From positions 682,001 to 746,000 of the forward strand of contig CAWAAR010000003.1 in assembly GCA_963780135.1 (NCBI GenBank): a stretch of 64,000 bases of DNA, written 5' to 3'. The position numbers were made by a program, and so were the translations under genes. This document shows, piece by piece, positions 7,923-15,516 of the stretch. Positions within the stretch are counted from its first letter, which is position 1; each line of letters begins with the position of its first letter. The notes below the pieces were generated by a model. That model worked only from the letters and a program-made list of their open reading frames with translations. It was not told the origin of the DNA and made no database searches. Source of the DNA: Clostridium_AM sp963780135 (GTDB lineage: Bacteria; Bacillota; Clostridia; Clostridiales; Clostridiaceae).

Positions 7923-8351
7923 TTATATAATTTTAAGTGTTTTTAGTTTATTATAATTTTCTCTGCTAATTTTAGCACCTTTTTCCCAAGAACTCCAAGT
8001 TACATAATTCACATTAACTTTTTTAGCAGCAGCAGTAATTGTTAAGTTATATTTTTTTCTCCAGCTTAAAATTTTACTGGAATAATTAGAGTCCAAAAAT
8101 TCATAATAATCATCATAAAAGTATTTCTTATCTATTTCAAATATCTTAGCAAGGTTAATAGAAAGTTCAGGAGGTGGATATAAACCTCTAGTTTCATAGT
8201 CTTTTATCAAATATCTTCCTTGTTTTTCGTTCAAGCCTAGTTTGCTTGCTAGCTCAAATTGACTCCAACCTTTTAATGTTCTATAATATTTTATTTTTTC
8301 TCCTAGCGTAGACTTATCAAGCCCTTTAACCAGTTCATTTCTATAGTTCAT
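7923..8351 (-). CDS. Protein with two XRE-like HTH domains
   Basis: A 142-residue form starting MNYRNELVKG. The first HTH is LGEKIKYYRTLKGWSQFELA with LGLNEKQGRYLIKDYE. The second, shorter HTH near the C-terminus is LTITAAAKKVNVNYVTWSSW. An upstream ATG at 8402 would add 17 residues but would overlap the divergent oxidoreductase ORF by 21 nt; neither start has a convincing ribosome site, so the start is uncertain. It is probably a DNA-binding regulator of the mobile region. Its target is unknown. Confidence 0.65.
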   Translation of the reverse strand: MNYRNELVKGLDKSTLGEKIKYYRTLKGWSQFELASKLGLNEKQGRYLIKDYETRGLYPPPELSINLAKIFEIDKKYFYDDYYEFLDSNYSSKILSWRKKYNLTITAAAKKVNVNYVTWSSWEKGAKISRENYNKLKTLKII

Positions 8352-8381
8352 ACTAAATCTATTTATTATCGCCTTTTCATC

Positions 8382-9329
8382 TTGCAAGTATGTCCATGTC
8401 ATTTATCTGAAACAGGAGATTGTGTCTTATGCTCACAGCTCTCAGGAAAAAACTTTTGTGATTGCATAAATTGGAAGGGTGTGTGCATATATCAAGAGTA
8501 TATTTTAAATAAAGAAAAGGCTAAGCCAGGAAGAAAAAATTATTTATGTACAATAGTAAAAAAGGAAAAAGTAGAAGAAAATTTATATATTTTCACAATA
8601 AGTGCTCCACATAGTTTAGTGCATGATCTCGTGTATCCAGGGAGTTTCATATTTATAAGAAATCCTGAGTCAATAAATTACTATGATACACCAATTTCTA
8701 TTATGGAAGCGGATACAGAAGAAAATACATTAAAAATAGCCGTAGAAACGAAAGGTGTTAAGACAAAAAATATATGTAAACTTGAGGAAAATGAAAAAAT
8801 GCTAATCAGAGGGCCTTTTTGGAATGGGGTACTAGGGTTAAAAAACATTTATAAAGCAAAAAAAGGGGTATCTATAGTTATAGGAAGAGGAATTGGCATA
8901 GCACCAACAATACCTGTTTTGAAAAAGCTATATTCTAATGATAATAAAATAATAACAATAATTGATAAAATCCCTTTTAAAAATATTTTAGGAACAGAAT
9001 ATTTTCAAAAATACAATTCAGAAATATTAGAATGTAAAATATTAGAAGGAGGCGAACTTACAGAAGAATTTAAAACCATGATGAAACAAATTTTAAAAGT
9101 AGAAAATGTAAATTTAATTCATTGCGATGGTCCAGATATATTAATTTATAAGATAATGGAATTTGCAGATGAAAATATTAATTTTTCTTGCTGTAATAAT
9201 TCTAAAATGTGCTGTGGAGAAGGTGTATGTGGTACTTGCAGCACTAGATATAAAAATCATATAGTAAAAAAGTTGTGCAAGGTACAGATAGATCCTAAAC
9301 ATGTATTTAAAGAAAGGAGATTTATATAA
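8382..9329 (+). CDS. PyrK/sulfide dehydrogenase-like FAD/NAD-binding electron-transfer protein
   Basis: About 315 residues. A Cys-rich N-terminus (CPCHLSETGDCVLC, then CDCINWKGVC) precedes a ferredoxin-reductase-type FAD domain (YDTPISIM) and an NAD domain (IGRGIGIAPTIP). A C-terminal 2Fe-2S-type cluster (CCGEGVCGTC, then LCK) matches PyrK. It should pass electrons between NAD(P)H, flavin and iron-sulfur centres. The start is odd: the frame is open from 8307, the first usable codon is TTG 8382, and no ribosome site is visible. The 5' end may have been altered by the adjacent mobile DNA. The next gene, 45 nt downstream, is probably its partner oxidoreductase. Confidence 0.8.
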   Translation: MQVCPCHLSETGDCVLCSQLSGKNFCDCINWKGVCIYQEYILNKEKAKPGRKNYLCTIVKKEKVEENLYIFTISAPHSLVHDLVYPGSFIFIRNPESINYYDTPISIMEADTEENTLKIAVETKGVKTKNICKLEENEKMLIRGPFWNGVLGLKNIYKAKKGVSIVIGRGIGIAPTIPVLKKLYSNDNKIITIIDKIPFKNILGTEYFQKYNSEILECKILEGGELTEEFKTMMKQILKVENVNLIHCDGPDILIYKIMEFADENINFSCCNNSKMCCGEGVCGTCSTRYKNHIVKKLCKVQIDPKHVFKERRFI

Positions 9330-9374
9330 AAAGCACAAGAAAGTTTTAGAACTTAGTATTAAGGAGGTTTTTTA

Positions 9375-10652
9375 ATGAAGGTAGTTATAATTGGTGGCGG
9401 TTGGGCTGGATGTGCAGCAGCTATAAGTGCTAAAAAGGCAGGTGCACAGGTTTCGCTTTACGAAAAAACTGATATGCTTTTAGGACTGGGGAATGTTGGA
9501 GGAATAATGAGAAACAACGGAAGATACACTGCTGCTGAGGAATTATTAGCTTTAGGAGCAGGAGATTTGATAAATATAACAGATAGTAATACAAGACATA
9601 AGGATATAGATTTTCCTGGTCATAAACATGCATGGCTTTATGATGTAAATAAAATTGAACCGGCAGTAAGAAGATACTTAAAGGATATGGATATAGAATT
9701 AAATATGATATGCAGAATAGTTGATGTAGATAAGGATGGAGATAGGATAAAAGGAATACATTTATCAGATGGAGATTATGTAGACGGAGATGTATTCATT
9801 GAAGCTACGGGGTCTACAGGACCTATGGGGAATTGTTTAAGGTATGGAAATGGATGTTCTATGTGTGTGCTTAGATGTCCTGCCTTTGGTCCAAGAGTAA
9901 GTATAAGTATGAGAGCTGGTATAGAGGATCTTCAAGGGGAGAGAGAAGATGACATATATGGAGCATTTAGTGGTTCTTGCAAATTGTGCAAAGAAAGTTT
10001 AGAACCCGGCATAGTAGAAGAGCTAAATAAAAATGGAGTGGTTATTTTAAAAGTTCCTAAAGAAGACATAAATATGGATAAATTAAAAGTAAAAGTATGT
10101 CAGCAGTATGCATTAAAGGAATTTGCTGAAAATGTAATACTTTTGGATACAGGGCACGTAAAACTTATGACATCCTATTATCCTTTAGAAAAATTAAGAA
10201 AAATTAAAGGCTTAGAGAATTCAAAATATATTGATCCTTATGCAGGAGGAAAAGGAAATTCCATAAGATATTTATCTGTAGCACCTAGAACAGATGATAT
10301 GAGGGTAAAAGGCATAAGTAATTTATTTTGTGGTGGAGAAAAAAGTGGACTTTTTGTAGGGCACACAGAAGCCATATGTACAGGAAGTTTAGCAGGTCAT
10401 AATGCAGTAAGATATTTTCTAGAGATGAATCCCCTAGTTCTTCCGAAGACTACCGTTATTGGAGATCTTATAGCTTATGCAAACTACAAGATGATGACTA
10501 AGGAAGGAAGAAGAAATAGATATACATTTGCAGGAGCAGAATATTTTAAGAGAATGCAGAGTTTAGGGCTATATTCTATTGATAAAGAAGAAATAAGAAG
10601 TAGAGTTGAAAAACTAAATTTATTAGATGTTATGAATCAGAAGCTTATTTGA
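9375..10652 (+). CDS. FAD-dependent oxidoreductase
   Basis: A 425-residue protein starting with an FAD-binding Rossmann motif (VVIIGGGWAGCAAAISA) and a GidA-like layout: a second dinucleotide segment near 130-150 (DVFIEATGSTGPMG) and FAD-contact sequences near the C-terminus (NLFCGGEKSGLFVGHTEA). Two cysteine groups, CSMCVLRCP (about 163-171) and CKLCK, could hold an iron-sulfur cluster. AAGGAGG precedes the ATG. It follows the PyrK-like gene, so the two probably form a flavin/Fe-S redox complex. The substrate is unknown; it is not a TrmFO/GidA orthologue. Confidence 0.8.
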   Translation: MKVVIIGGGWAGCAAAISAKKAGAQVSLYEKTDMLLGLGNVGGIMRNNGRYTAAEELLALGAGDLINITDSNTRHKDIDFPGHKHAWLYDVNKIEPAVRRYLKDMDIELNMICRIVDVDKDGDRIKGIHLSDGDYVDGDVFIEATGSTGPMGNCLRYGNGCSMCVLRCPAFGPRVSISMRAGIEDLQGEREDDIYGAFSGSCKLCKESLEPGIVEELNKNGVVILKVPKEDINMDKLKVKVCQQYALKEFAENVILLDTGHVKLMTSYYPLEKLRKIKGLENSKYIDPYAGGKGNSIRYLSVAPRTDDMRVKGISNLFCGGEKSGLFVGHTEAICTGSLAGHNAVRYFLEMNPLVLPKTTVIGDLIAYANYKMMTKEGRRNRYTFAGAEYFKRMQSLGLYSIDKEEIRSRVEKLNLLDVMNQKLI

Positions 10653-10669
10653 GATAATGTTTTAGTTAG

Positions 10670-10714
10670 AAATAGGAATTGGAAAGTTAAAGTCCAATTC
10701 CTATTTAGTTTTTT
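10670..10714 (+). terminator. Strong intrinsic terminator
   Basis: A perfect 14-bp stem (10670-10683 with 10693-10706) followed by AGTTTTTTG. It ends the redox operon and faces the convergent chemoreceptor-like gene. Confidence 0.85.
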
Positions 10715-10729
10715 GTATTGGTAAATAAT

Positions 10730-11563
10730 CTAAAATTTTGATGCCATATCTTTAAGTAATAATGCAGATGAATTTAAATTTTCTACAATTTCTGAGATTT
10801 TATTTATAGAGGAAGCTTGTTCTTCAAATATGCTGCTTGATTCATTTGTTTTTGAGGATATTTCTGTGACTGAAGCTTGAATATTTCTTAGAACTGAGTC
10901 TATTTGCTTAATTGATTCACTACTAGATACGGATAATTTTCTTATTTCATTAGCAACAACGCTAAATCCTTTGCCAAATTCTCCAGCTCTAGAAGCTTCA
11001 ATAGCAGCATTTAATCCTAATAAATTAGTTTGTCTTGCAACATTTTCAACAAATTGTATTATTTCATCTGTGTTTTTAGTTTCAACGCTTGTTTTTTCAA
11101 CATTTTCTTGTACTAGAGTATTTGTGCTTGAAACCATGTGAACACCTTGTGTAATCTTATTGATTATAGTTGCTATTTCAGATAAAGAATCGGAAACGTT
11201 TTCTGCCAAATCAAGCATAGATGTTTTACGCTCCAAGCTTTTACCTATAACAATGGAACCAACAAATTCTCCATTTTCCTTAATTGGAACACCAATAGCT
11301 TTTAAAGTTACACCGAAAATATTTTCAGGTACTATTAGTGAAACAGATTTTTTATGCTTTAAGCATTCGTAAGCAGCACCGCCAGGAGGAATAGGGTCGC
11401 CTTCTTTTGATGACATTTTAATATTAGGGCTGTTTAAAACTTTTAAAAAATATTTAGTATTTGAAATTGTAAATACTAATTCGTCATCAAAAAAATACTG
11501 AAAGTAAGGTATTAAATTATTAAAAGAATTCATGATTTCATTTTCTGCTAAAGTTGTTACCAT
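10730..11563 (-). CDS. Soluble methyl-accepting chemotaxis-like protein
   Basis: 277 residues with no membrane segment. Residues 1 to about 120 form a small sensor domain (PGGAAYECLKHKKSV and a VGSIVIGKSLERKTSM end). The rest is a short MCP signalling domain with the conserved tip LLGLNAAIEASRAGEFGKGF and coiled-coil flanks. It should be a cytosolic chemoreceptor acting through CheA/CheW. The ligand is unknown. GGGGAG precedes the ATG on the minus strand. It lies between the redox pair and an aminotransferase but is transcribed alone. Confidence 0.85.
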   Translation of the reverse strand: MVTTLAENEIMNSFNNLIPYFQYFFDDELVFTISNTKYFLKVLNSPNIKMSSKEGDPIPPGGAAYECLKHKKSVSLIVPENIFGVTLKAIGVPIKENGEFVGSIVIGKSLERKTSMLDLAENVSDSLSEIATIINKITQGVHMVSSTNTLVQENVEKTSVETKNTDEIIQFVENVARQTNLLGLNAAIEASRAGEFGKGFSVVANEIRKLSVSSSESIKQIDSVLRNIQASVTEISSKTNESSSIFEEQASSINKISEIVENLNSSALLLKDMASKF

Positions 11564-11727
11564 AAAAAACTCCCCTTTTTACATAAAAGTGTATTTTATT
11601 TCAATATATTTTAAATTACTGCTGATGTCAAGGATTAAAGCCAGCTATACACCTAAATTTTTTTATGCTATTATGTTTTTATCCGAAAACTAAGAATCAC
11701 TTGATAAAATTAAGGGGGCCAGTAATT

Positions 11728-12882
11728 ATGATTAAAGATAATTTAATTTCTAAAAATGTTGAAAGTATAGAAATCTCAGGTATAAGGAAATTTTTTAATA
11801 AGGTAGTTAACTATCCAAAGGCTATTTCTTTAACTTTGGGTCAACCTGATTTTAATGTACCTGATAAAATAAAGAAAGCTATGATTGAAGCAATAAATGA
11901 AAACAAAACTACATATACATCCAATGCAGGTATTGTAGAGCTTAGAGAAGAAATATCAAAATATTTAAAAACTCAACATATAAGTTATAATAAGGATGAA
12001 ATATGTATTACTGTAGGTGGAAGTGAAGGATTAATGGATGTTTTTACAGCATTATTAAACCCTTCAGATAAAGTTCTTATACCAACGCCAGCGTATCCGG
12101 CTTATGAAAGCTGTGTGAAACTTCTTGGAGCGCAAGTTATAAACTATAATTTAAATGAAGATTTTTCCATTGATTTTGAAGAACTAGAAAATTTAATAAA
12201 TAAGGAAAAACCTAAAGTTATGGTAGTATCCTATCCGTGTAATCCAACAGGAGCTATTTTATCAAATGAAGATAATAACAAGCTTTATAAAATAATAAAA
12301 GAAAATGAAATTGTAGTTATAAGTGATGAAATGTATAGTTCATTATGTTTTAAAGATGAATATTATTCTATAGCTCAATTTGATGATATAAAAAACAAAG
12401 TAATAGCTGTTGGTGGATTTTCAAAAATGTTTTCTATGACGGGACTTAGAATTGGATACATATGTGCGTCAGATACCTTTATGACGGCTATAATGAAAGT
12501 ACATCAATATAATGTATCTTGTGCTCCATCTATTGTTCAGTGGGGCGCATATGAAGGCCTTGTAAGTTGTATGGAAGATGTAGAGTATATGAAAAAAGAA
12601 TTTATAAATAGAAGAGACTATCTTTATAATAGATTAATAAATATGGGTTTTGAATCTGTTGTGCCTATGGGGGCATTTTATATGTTTCCATCTATAAAAA
12701 AGTTTGGAATAGATAGTGAAGAATTTTGTGAAAGGATGCTAAAGGAAGCTCAAGTAGCTGTGGTACCAGGAACTGCATTTGGTGTAGGAGGAAAAGGCTA
12801 CATGCGAATTTCCTATGCTTATAGCATGGAACAGTTAAAAGAAGCAGCAGATAGAATAGAAAACTTTGTAAAGAATATATAA
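11728..12882 (+). CDS. Class I PLP-dependent aminotransferase
   Basis: 384 residues of the aspartate-aminotransferase fold type I (Igamma). It shows the SYPCNPTGAIL substrate/PLP motif, SDEMYSSL, the Schiff-base Lys in GGFSKMFSMTGLRIGY, and the C-terminal Arg in YMRISYA. It resembles PatA-type aminotransferases of Firmicutes; the amino donor cannot be read from sequence. The ATG at 11728 is preferred to an upstream in-frame ATG at 11665 because GGGGG precedes it by 10 nt. It could feed glutamate into the fermentation genes downstream, but it has its own terminator. Confidence 0.88.
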   Translation: MIKDNLISKNVESIEISGIRKFFNKVVNYPKAISLTLGQPDFNVPDKIKKAMIEAINENKTTYTSNAGIVELREEISKYLKTQHISYNKDEICITVGGSEGLMDVFTALLNPSDKVLIPTPAYPAYESCVKLLGAQVINYNLNEDFSIDFEELENLINKEKPKVMVVSYPCNPTGAILSNEDNNKLYKIIKENEIVVISDEMYSSLCFKDEYYSIAQFDDIKNKVIAVGGFSKMFSMTGLRIGYICASDTFMTAIMKVHQYNVSCAPSIVQWGAYEGLVSCMEDVEYMKKEFINRRDYLYNRLINMGFESVVPMGAFYMFPSIKKFGIDSEEFCERMLKEAQVAVVPGTAFGVGGKGYMRISYAYSMEQLKEAADRIENFVKNI

Positions 12883-12890
12883 TTTGGCTG

Positions 12891-12915
12891 AAGTGGACTT
12901 TTTAAAAGTCCACTT
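12891..12915 (+). terminator. Terminator after aminotransferase
   Basis: AAGTGGAC (12891-12898) pairs with GTCCACTT (12908-12915), extended by TTTT/AAAA inside. The T-tail is weak. Confidence 0.65.
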
Positions 12916-13111
12916 TATAAAAGTGAAATATAATTTTATTGTCAAATTAATTTGTAAAAAAATTAATTTGAATTTATTATATTTTATAATAAAAAAGCAT
13001 AAAACCTTATAAATGAATGAAATAATGCAATTTTTCACATTGATATATTCATGATGTATTAATAGCTATATAAAACTATATATATAATTTATAAATTTAA
13101 TAAGATAATTT
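12916..13111. other. AT-rich gap with palindromic direct repeat
   Basis: No ORF. CAAATTAATTTG (12943-12954) is a perfect palindrome, and its core recurs at 12960-12970, giving an 11-bp inverted repeat with a 6-nt spacer. It could be an operator or simple low-complexity sequence. A short transcript ending at the 13112 terminator is possible but has no clear promoter. Confidence 0.35.
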
Positions 13112-13145
13112 AAACGGCTTATATTTGAGGTATAAGCCGTTTTTG
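13112..13145 (+). terminator. Orphan intrinsic terminator
   Basis: A perfect 12-bp stem (13112-13123 with 13131-13142), a 7-nt loop, and TTTT. It lies 197 nt past the aminotransferase terminator with no gene between. It may be a second insulator or may end an unannotated small RNA. Confidence 0.75.
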
Positions 13146-13291
13146 CTTCGAAAATAATCTAGAATAGACAGATGGAAATGTATTAATATGAAGATTTAAA
13201 AGTTCGAATAAAGTGAAAAAATTTTCTGAAAAATGATTTATGGAAAAAACGTTTGATATATGATTTTTTTTATGCTACTATAAAAAAGAAG

Positions 13292-13315
13292 AATGGATTG
13301 GTCCATTAATCCATT
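13292..13315. promoter_or_regulatory. Nested inverted repeat upstream of glmS
   Basis: AATGGATT (13292-13299) and AATCCATT (13308-13315) are perfect arms, and ATGGA/TCCAT (13293-13297 and 13302-13306) is nested inside. It lies about 125 nt before the glmS start, so it is a plausible operator. The regulator is unknown, and no cobalamin riboswitch is visible. Confidence 0.45.
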
Positions 13316-13438
13316 ACTCCATATAAGATTTGAATATTGAATATATTAATTTGGGACAAGGCTATAAAATAAGATTTTTAGTTTATAAATTAAAAATGTA
13401 AATAAATTATGAAAAGTAAGTTCTAGGAGGGCTCGTTA

Positions 13439-13843
13439 ATGAAAACTTTAGTTATTGGCGTAATTGGCTCAGATTGCCACGCCGTTGGAAACAAAATATT
13501 AGAACATTCATTTACACAGGCAGGATTCAATGTTGTTAACATTGGAGTGTTATCTCCACAGGAGGATTTCATAAATGCAGCAATAGAAACTAATGCAGAT
13601 GCAATAGTAGTTTCATCACTTTATGGACATGGAGAAATTGACTGTAGAGGATTAAGAGAAAAACTTAATGAATCAGGGTTAGACGGTATATTATTATATG
13701 CTGGTGGAAACTTGGTAGTAGGAAAACAAAAATGGGAAGACGTACATAAGAAATTCACAGAAATGGGATTTGACAAAGTATATGCACCAGGGACATCACC
13801 AGAAGTTACAATTAAAGATTTGAAGGCTGATTTAAAAATTTAA
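13439..13843 (+). CDS. glmS: Glutamate mutase sigma (S) subunit
   Basis: 134 residues, the usual length for the small cobalamin-binding subunit of methylaspartate mutase. It carries the base-off B12 motif DxHxxG (D12, H14, G17 in GSDCHAVG), the SSLYGHGEIDC segment and the C-terminal APGTSPE motif, all as in C. tetanomorphum and C. cochlearium GlmS. With GlmE it rearranges L-glutamate to (2S,3S)-3-methylaspartate. AGGAGG precedes the ATG. It is first in the glmS-glmE-mal operon. The accessory gene glmL, normally next, is absent. Confidence 0.97.
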   Translation: MKTLVIGVIGSDCHAVGNKILEHSFTQAGFNVVNIGVLSPQEDFINAAIETNADAIVVSSLYGHGEIDCRGLREKLNESGLDGILLYAGGNLVVGKQKWEDVHKKFTEMGFDKVYAPGTSPEVTIKDLKADLKI

Positions 13844-13864
13844 TATTAAATAAACCTATATTGA

Positions 13865-13897
13865 AAACGATATTAGTGAAATATTGTAAGTGCGTTT
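13865..13897 (+). other. Stem-loop in the glmS-glmE gap
   Basis: AAACG/CGTTT (13865-13869 and 13893-13897) encloses ATATT/AATAT (13870-13874 and 13880-13884). It has no T-run, so it is not a terminator. It may stabilise or separate the glmS and glmE messages. The whole gap is 169 nt. Confidence 0.4.
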
Positions 13898-14012
13898 AGT
13901 TAATATAATTTGAAAAAATATGTGTTGCATGGTTGTTACTGAAAAACATAACTATATGGAAGTTAAAATAATGAAAAAATATTTGCTTAAAGTTAATTAG
14001 GAGGTAATTGAG

Positions 14013-15464
14013 GTGGAACTTAAAAATAAAAAGTGGACAGAAGAAGAATTTTTTAATATGAGAAAAGAAGTGCTGGGTCAATGGGTAACAGGAAGTGAAG
14101 TAGATCTTAAAGAAGCAGTAGAATACTTAAGAAAAATACCTATACATAAGAGTTTTCCAGCAAAACTAAAAGCAGCTAAAGAAGCAGGAAAAACATTAGC
14201 ACAGCCAAGAGCAGGGGTTGCATTATTAGAAGAACATATAGAACTTTTAACACATCTTCAAAACGAAGGTGGAGCAGATTTACTACCATCAACAATAGAT
14301 AGTTATACAAGACAAAATAGATATGATGAATGTGAAATAGGAATGCAGGAAAGTATAGCAGCAGGAAGATCATTGTTAAATGGATTTCCAGGAGTAAATC
14401 ACGGTGTAAAAGGATGTAGAAAGGTATTTGAAGCAGTAAACTTACCACTACAAGCAAGACATGGTACACCAGATGCTAGATTACTTTCAGAAATAATACA
14501 TGCAGCTGGATGGACTTCAAATGAAGGCGGCGGAATATCTTACAATATTCCATATGCAAAGAATGTAACACTAGAAAAAAGTTTATTGGATTGGCAGTAC
14601 TGTGATAGACTTGTTGGATATTATGAAGAACAAGGAATATCAATTAATAGAGAACCTTTTGGACCTTTAACAGGAACATTAGTTCCACCAAGTACATCAA
14701 ATTCAGTTGCTATAATAGAAACATTACTTGCAGCAGAGCAGGGAGTTAAAAATATAACAGTAGGATATGGACAATGCGGAAACTTAGTTCAAGACGTTGC
14801 AGCAATAAGAGCGTTAGAAGAACAGGTAAATGAGTATTTAAAAGAATATGGATACAATGATGTATATATAACAACAGTATTCCATGAATGGATGGGAGGA
14901 TTCCCACAGGATGAAGCTAAGGCATTTGGAGTAATAGCATCAGGAGCAACAACAGCAGCATTAGCTGGGGCAACAAAAGTTATAGTAAAAACTCCACATG
15001 AAGCAATGGGAATACCAACAAAAGAAGCAAATGCAGCAGGAATAAAAGCTACAAAAATGGCATTGAATATGCTTCAAGGACAGAGACTTCCAATGTCAAA
15101 AGAGTTAGAAACAGAAATAAGCATAATAAAAGCAGAAACTAAATGTATGCTGGATAAAATATATGAACTTGGAGATGGAGATTTAGCAATAGGAGCAGTA
15201 AAAGGTTTTGCTGCAGGAACAATCGATATACCATTTGGCCCAAGTAAATATAATGTTGGTAAGATGATGCCAGCTAGAGATAATAACGGAGCAGTAAGAT
15301 ATTTGAACTTTGGAAACTTACCTTTAAGTGAAGAATTAAAGGCATTTAATACAAGAAAGTTAGAAGAAAGAGGAAAATTTGAAGGAAGAGAAGTAAGCTT
15401 CCAGATGACTATAGATGACATATTTGCAGTAGGAAAAGGTGTTCTTATAGGAAGACCAGAGTAA
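14013..15464 (+). CDS. glmE: Glutamate mutase epsilon (E) subunit
   Basis: 483 residues, full length for the large subunit of methylaspartate mutase, a TIM barrel that binds glutamate and holds adenosylcobalamin with GlmS. It shows typical stretches such as QARHGTPDARLLSEI, GWTSNEGGGISYN, NREPFGPLTGTLVPPS and FPQDEAKAFGV. The start is GTG at 14013, with AGGAGG 8 nt upstream, and the first residues match known GlmE proteins. The product, methylaspartate, goes to the lyase encoded next. No reactivation gene (glmL) occurs in the operon. Confidence 0.97.
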   Translation: MELKNKKWTEEEFFNMRKEVLGQWVTGSEVDLKEAVEYLRKIPIHKSFPAKLKAAKEAGKTLAQPRAGVALLEEHIELLTHLQNEGGADLLPSTIDSYTRQNRYDECEIGMQESIAAGRSLLNGFPGVNHGVKGCRKVFEAVNLPLQARHGTPDARLLSEIIHAAGWTSNEGGGISYNIPYAKNVTLEKSLLDWQYCDRLVGYYEEQGISINREPFGPLTGTLVPPSTSNSVAIIETLLAAEQGVKNITVGYGQCGNLVQDVAAIRALEEQVNEYLKEYGYNDVYITTVFHEWMGGFPQDEAKAFGVIASGATTAALAGATKVIVKTPHEAMGIPTKEANAAGIKATKMALNMLQGQRLPMSKELETEISIIKAETKCMLDKIYELGDGDLAIGAVKGFAAGTIDIPFGPSKYNVGKMMPARDNNGAVRYLNFGNLPLSEELKAFNTRKLEERGKFEGREVSFQMTIDDIFAVGKGVLIGRPE

Positions 15465-15516
15465 TATGTATTTAATTAAATTTACAAAAAAATACGAAGG
15501 AAGATAGGTGTAAAAA

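Noticed and set aside
9375..10652. tRNA-modifying TrmFO/GidA
   Set aside because: Only the FAD fold is shared; the cysteine clusters and the PyrK-like partner point to another redox role.
13146..13438. Cobalamin riboswitch before glmS
   Set aside because: No B12-box sequence or matching fold was seen, although the enzyme needs B12.
14176..14469. Open frame antisense to glmE, and many similar antisense frames
   Set aside because: They lie wholly inside well-supported genes, have unusual composition (poly-Leu or poly-Ser) and no ribosome sites.
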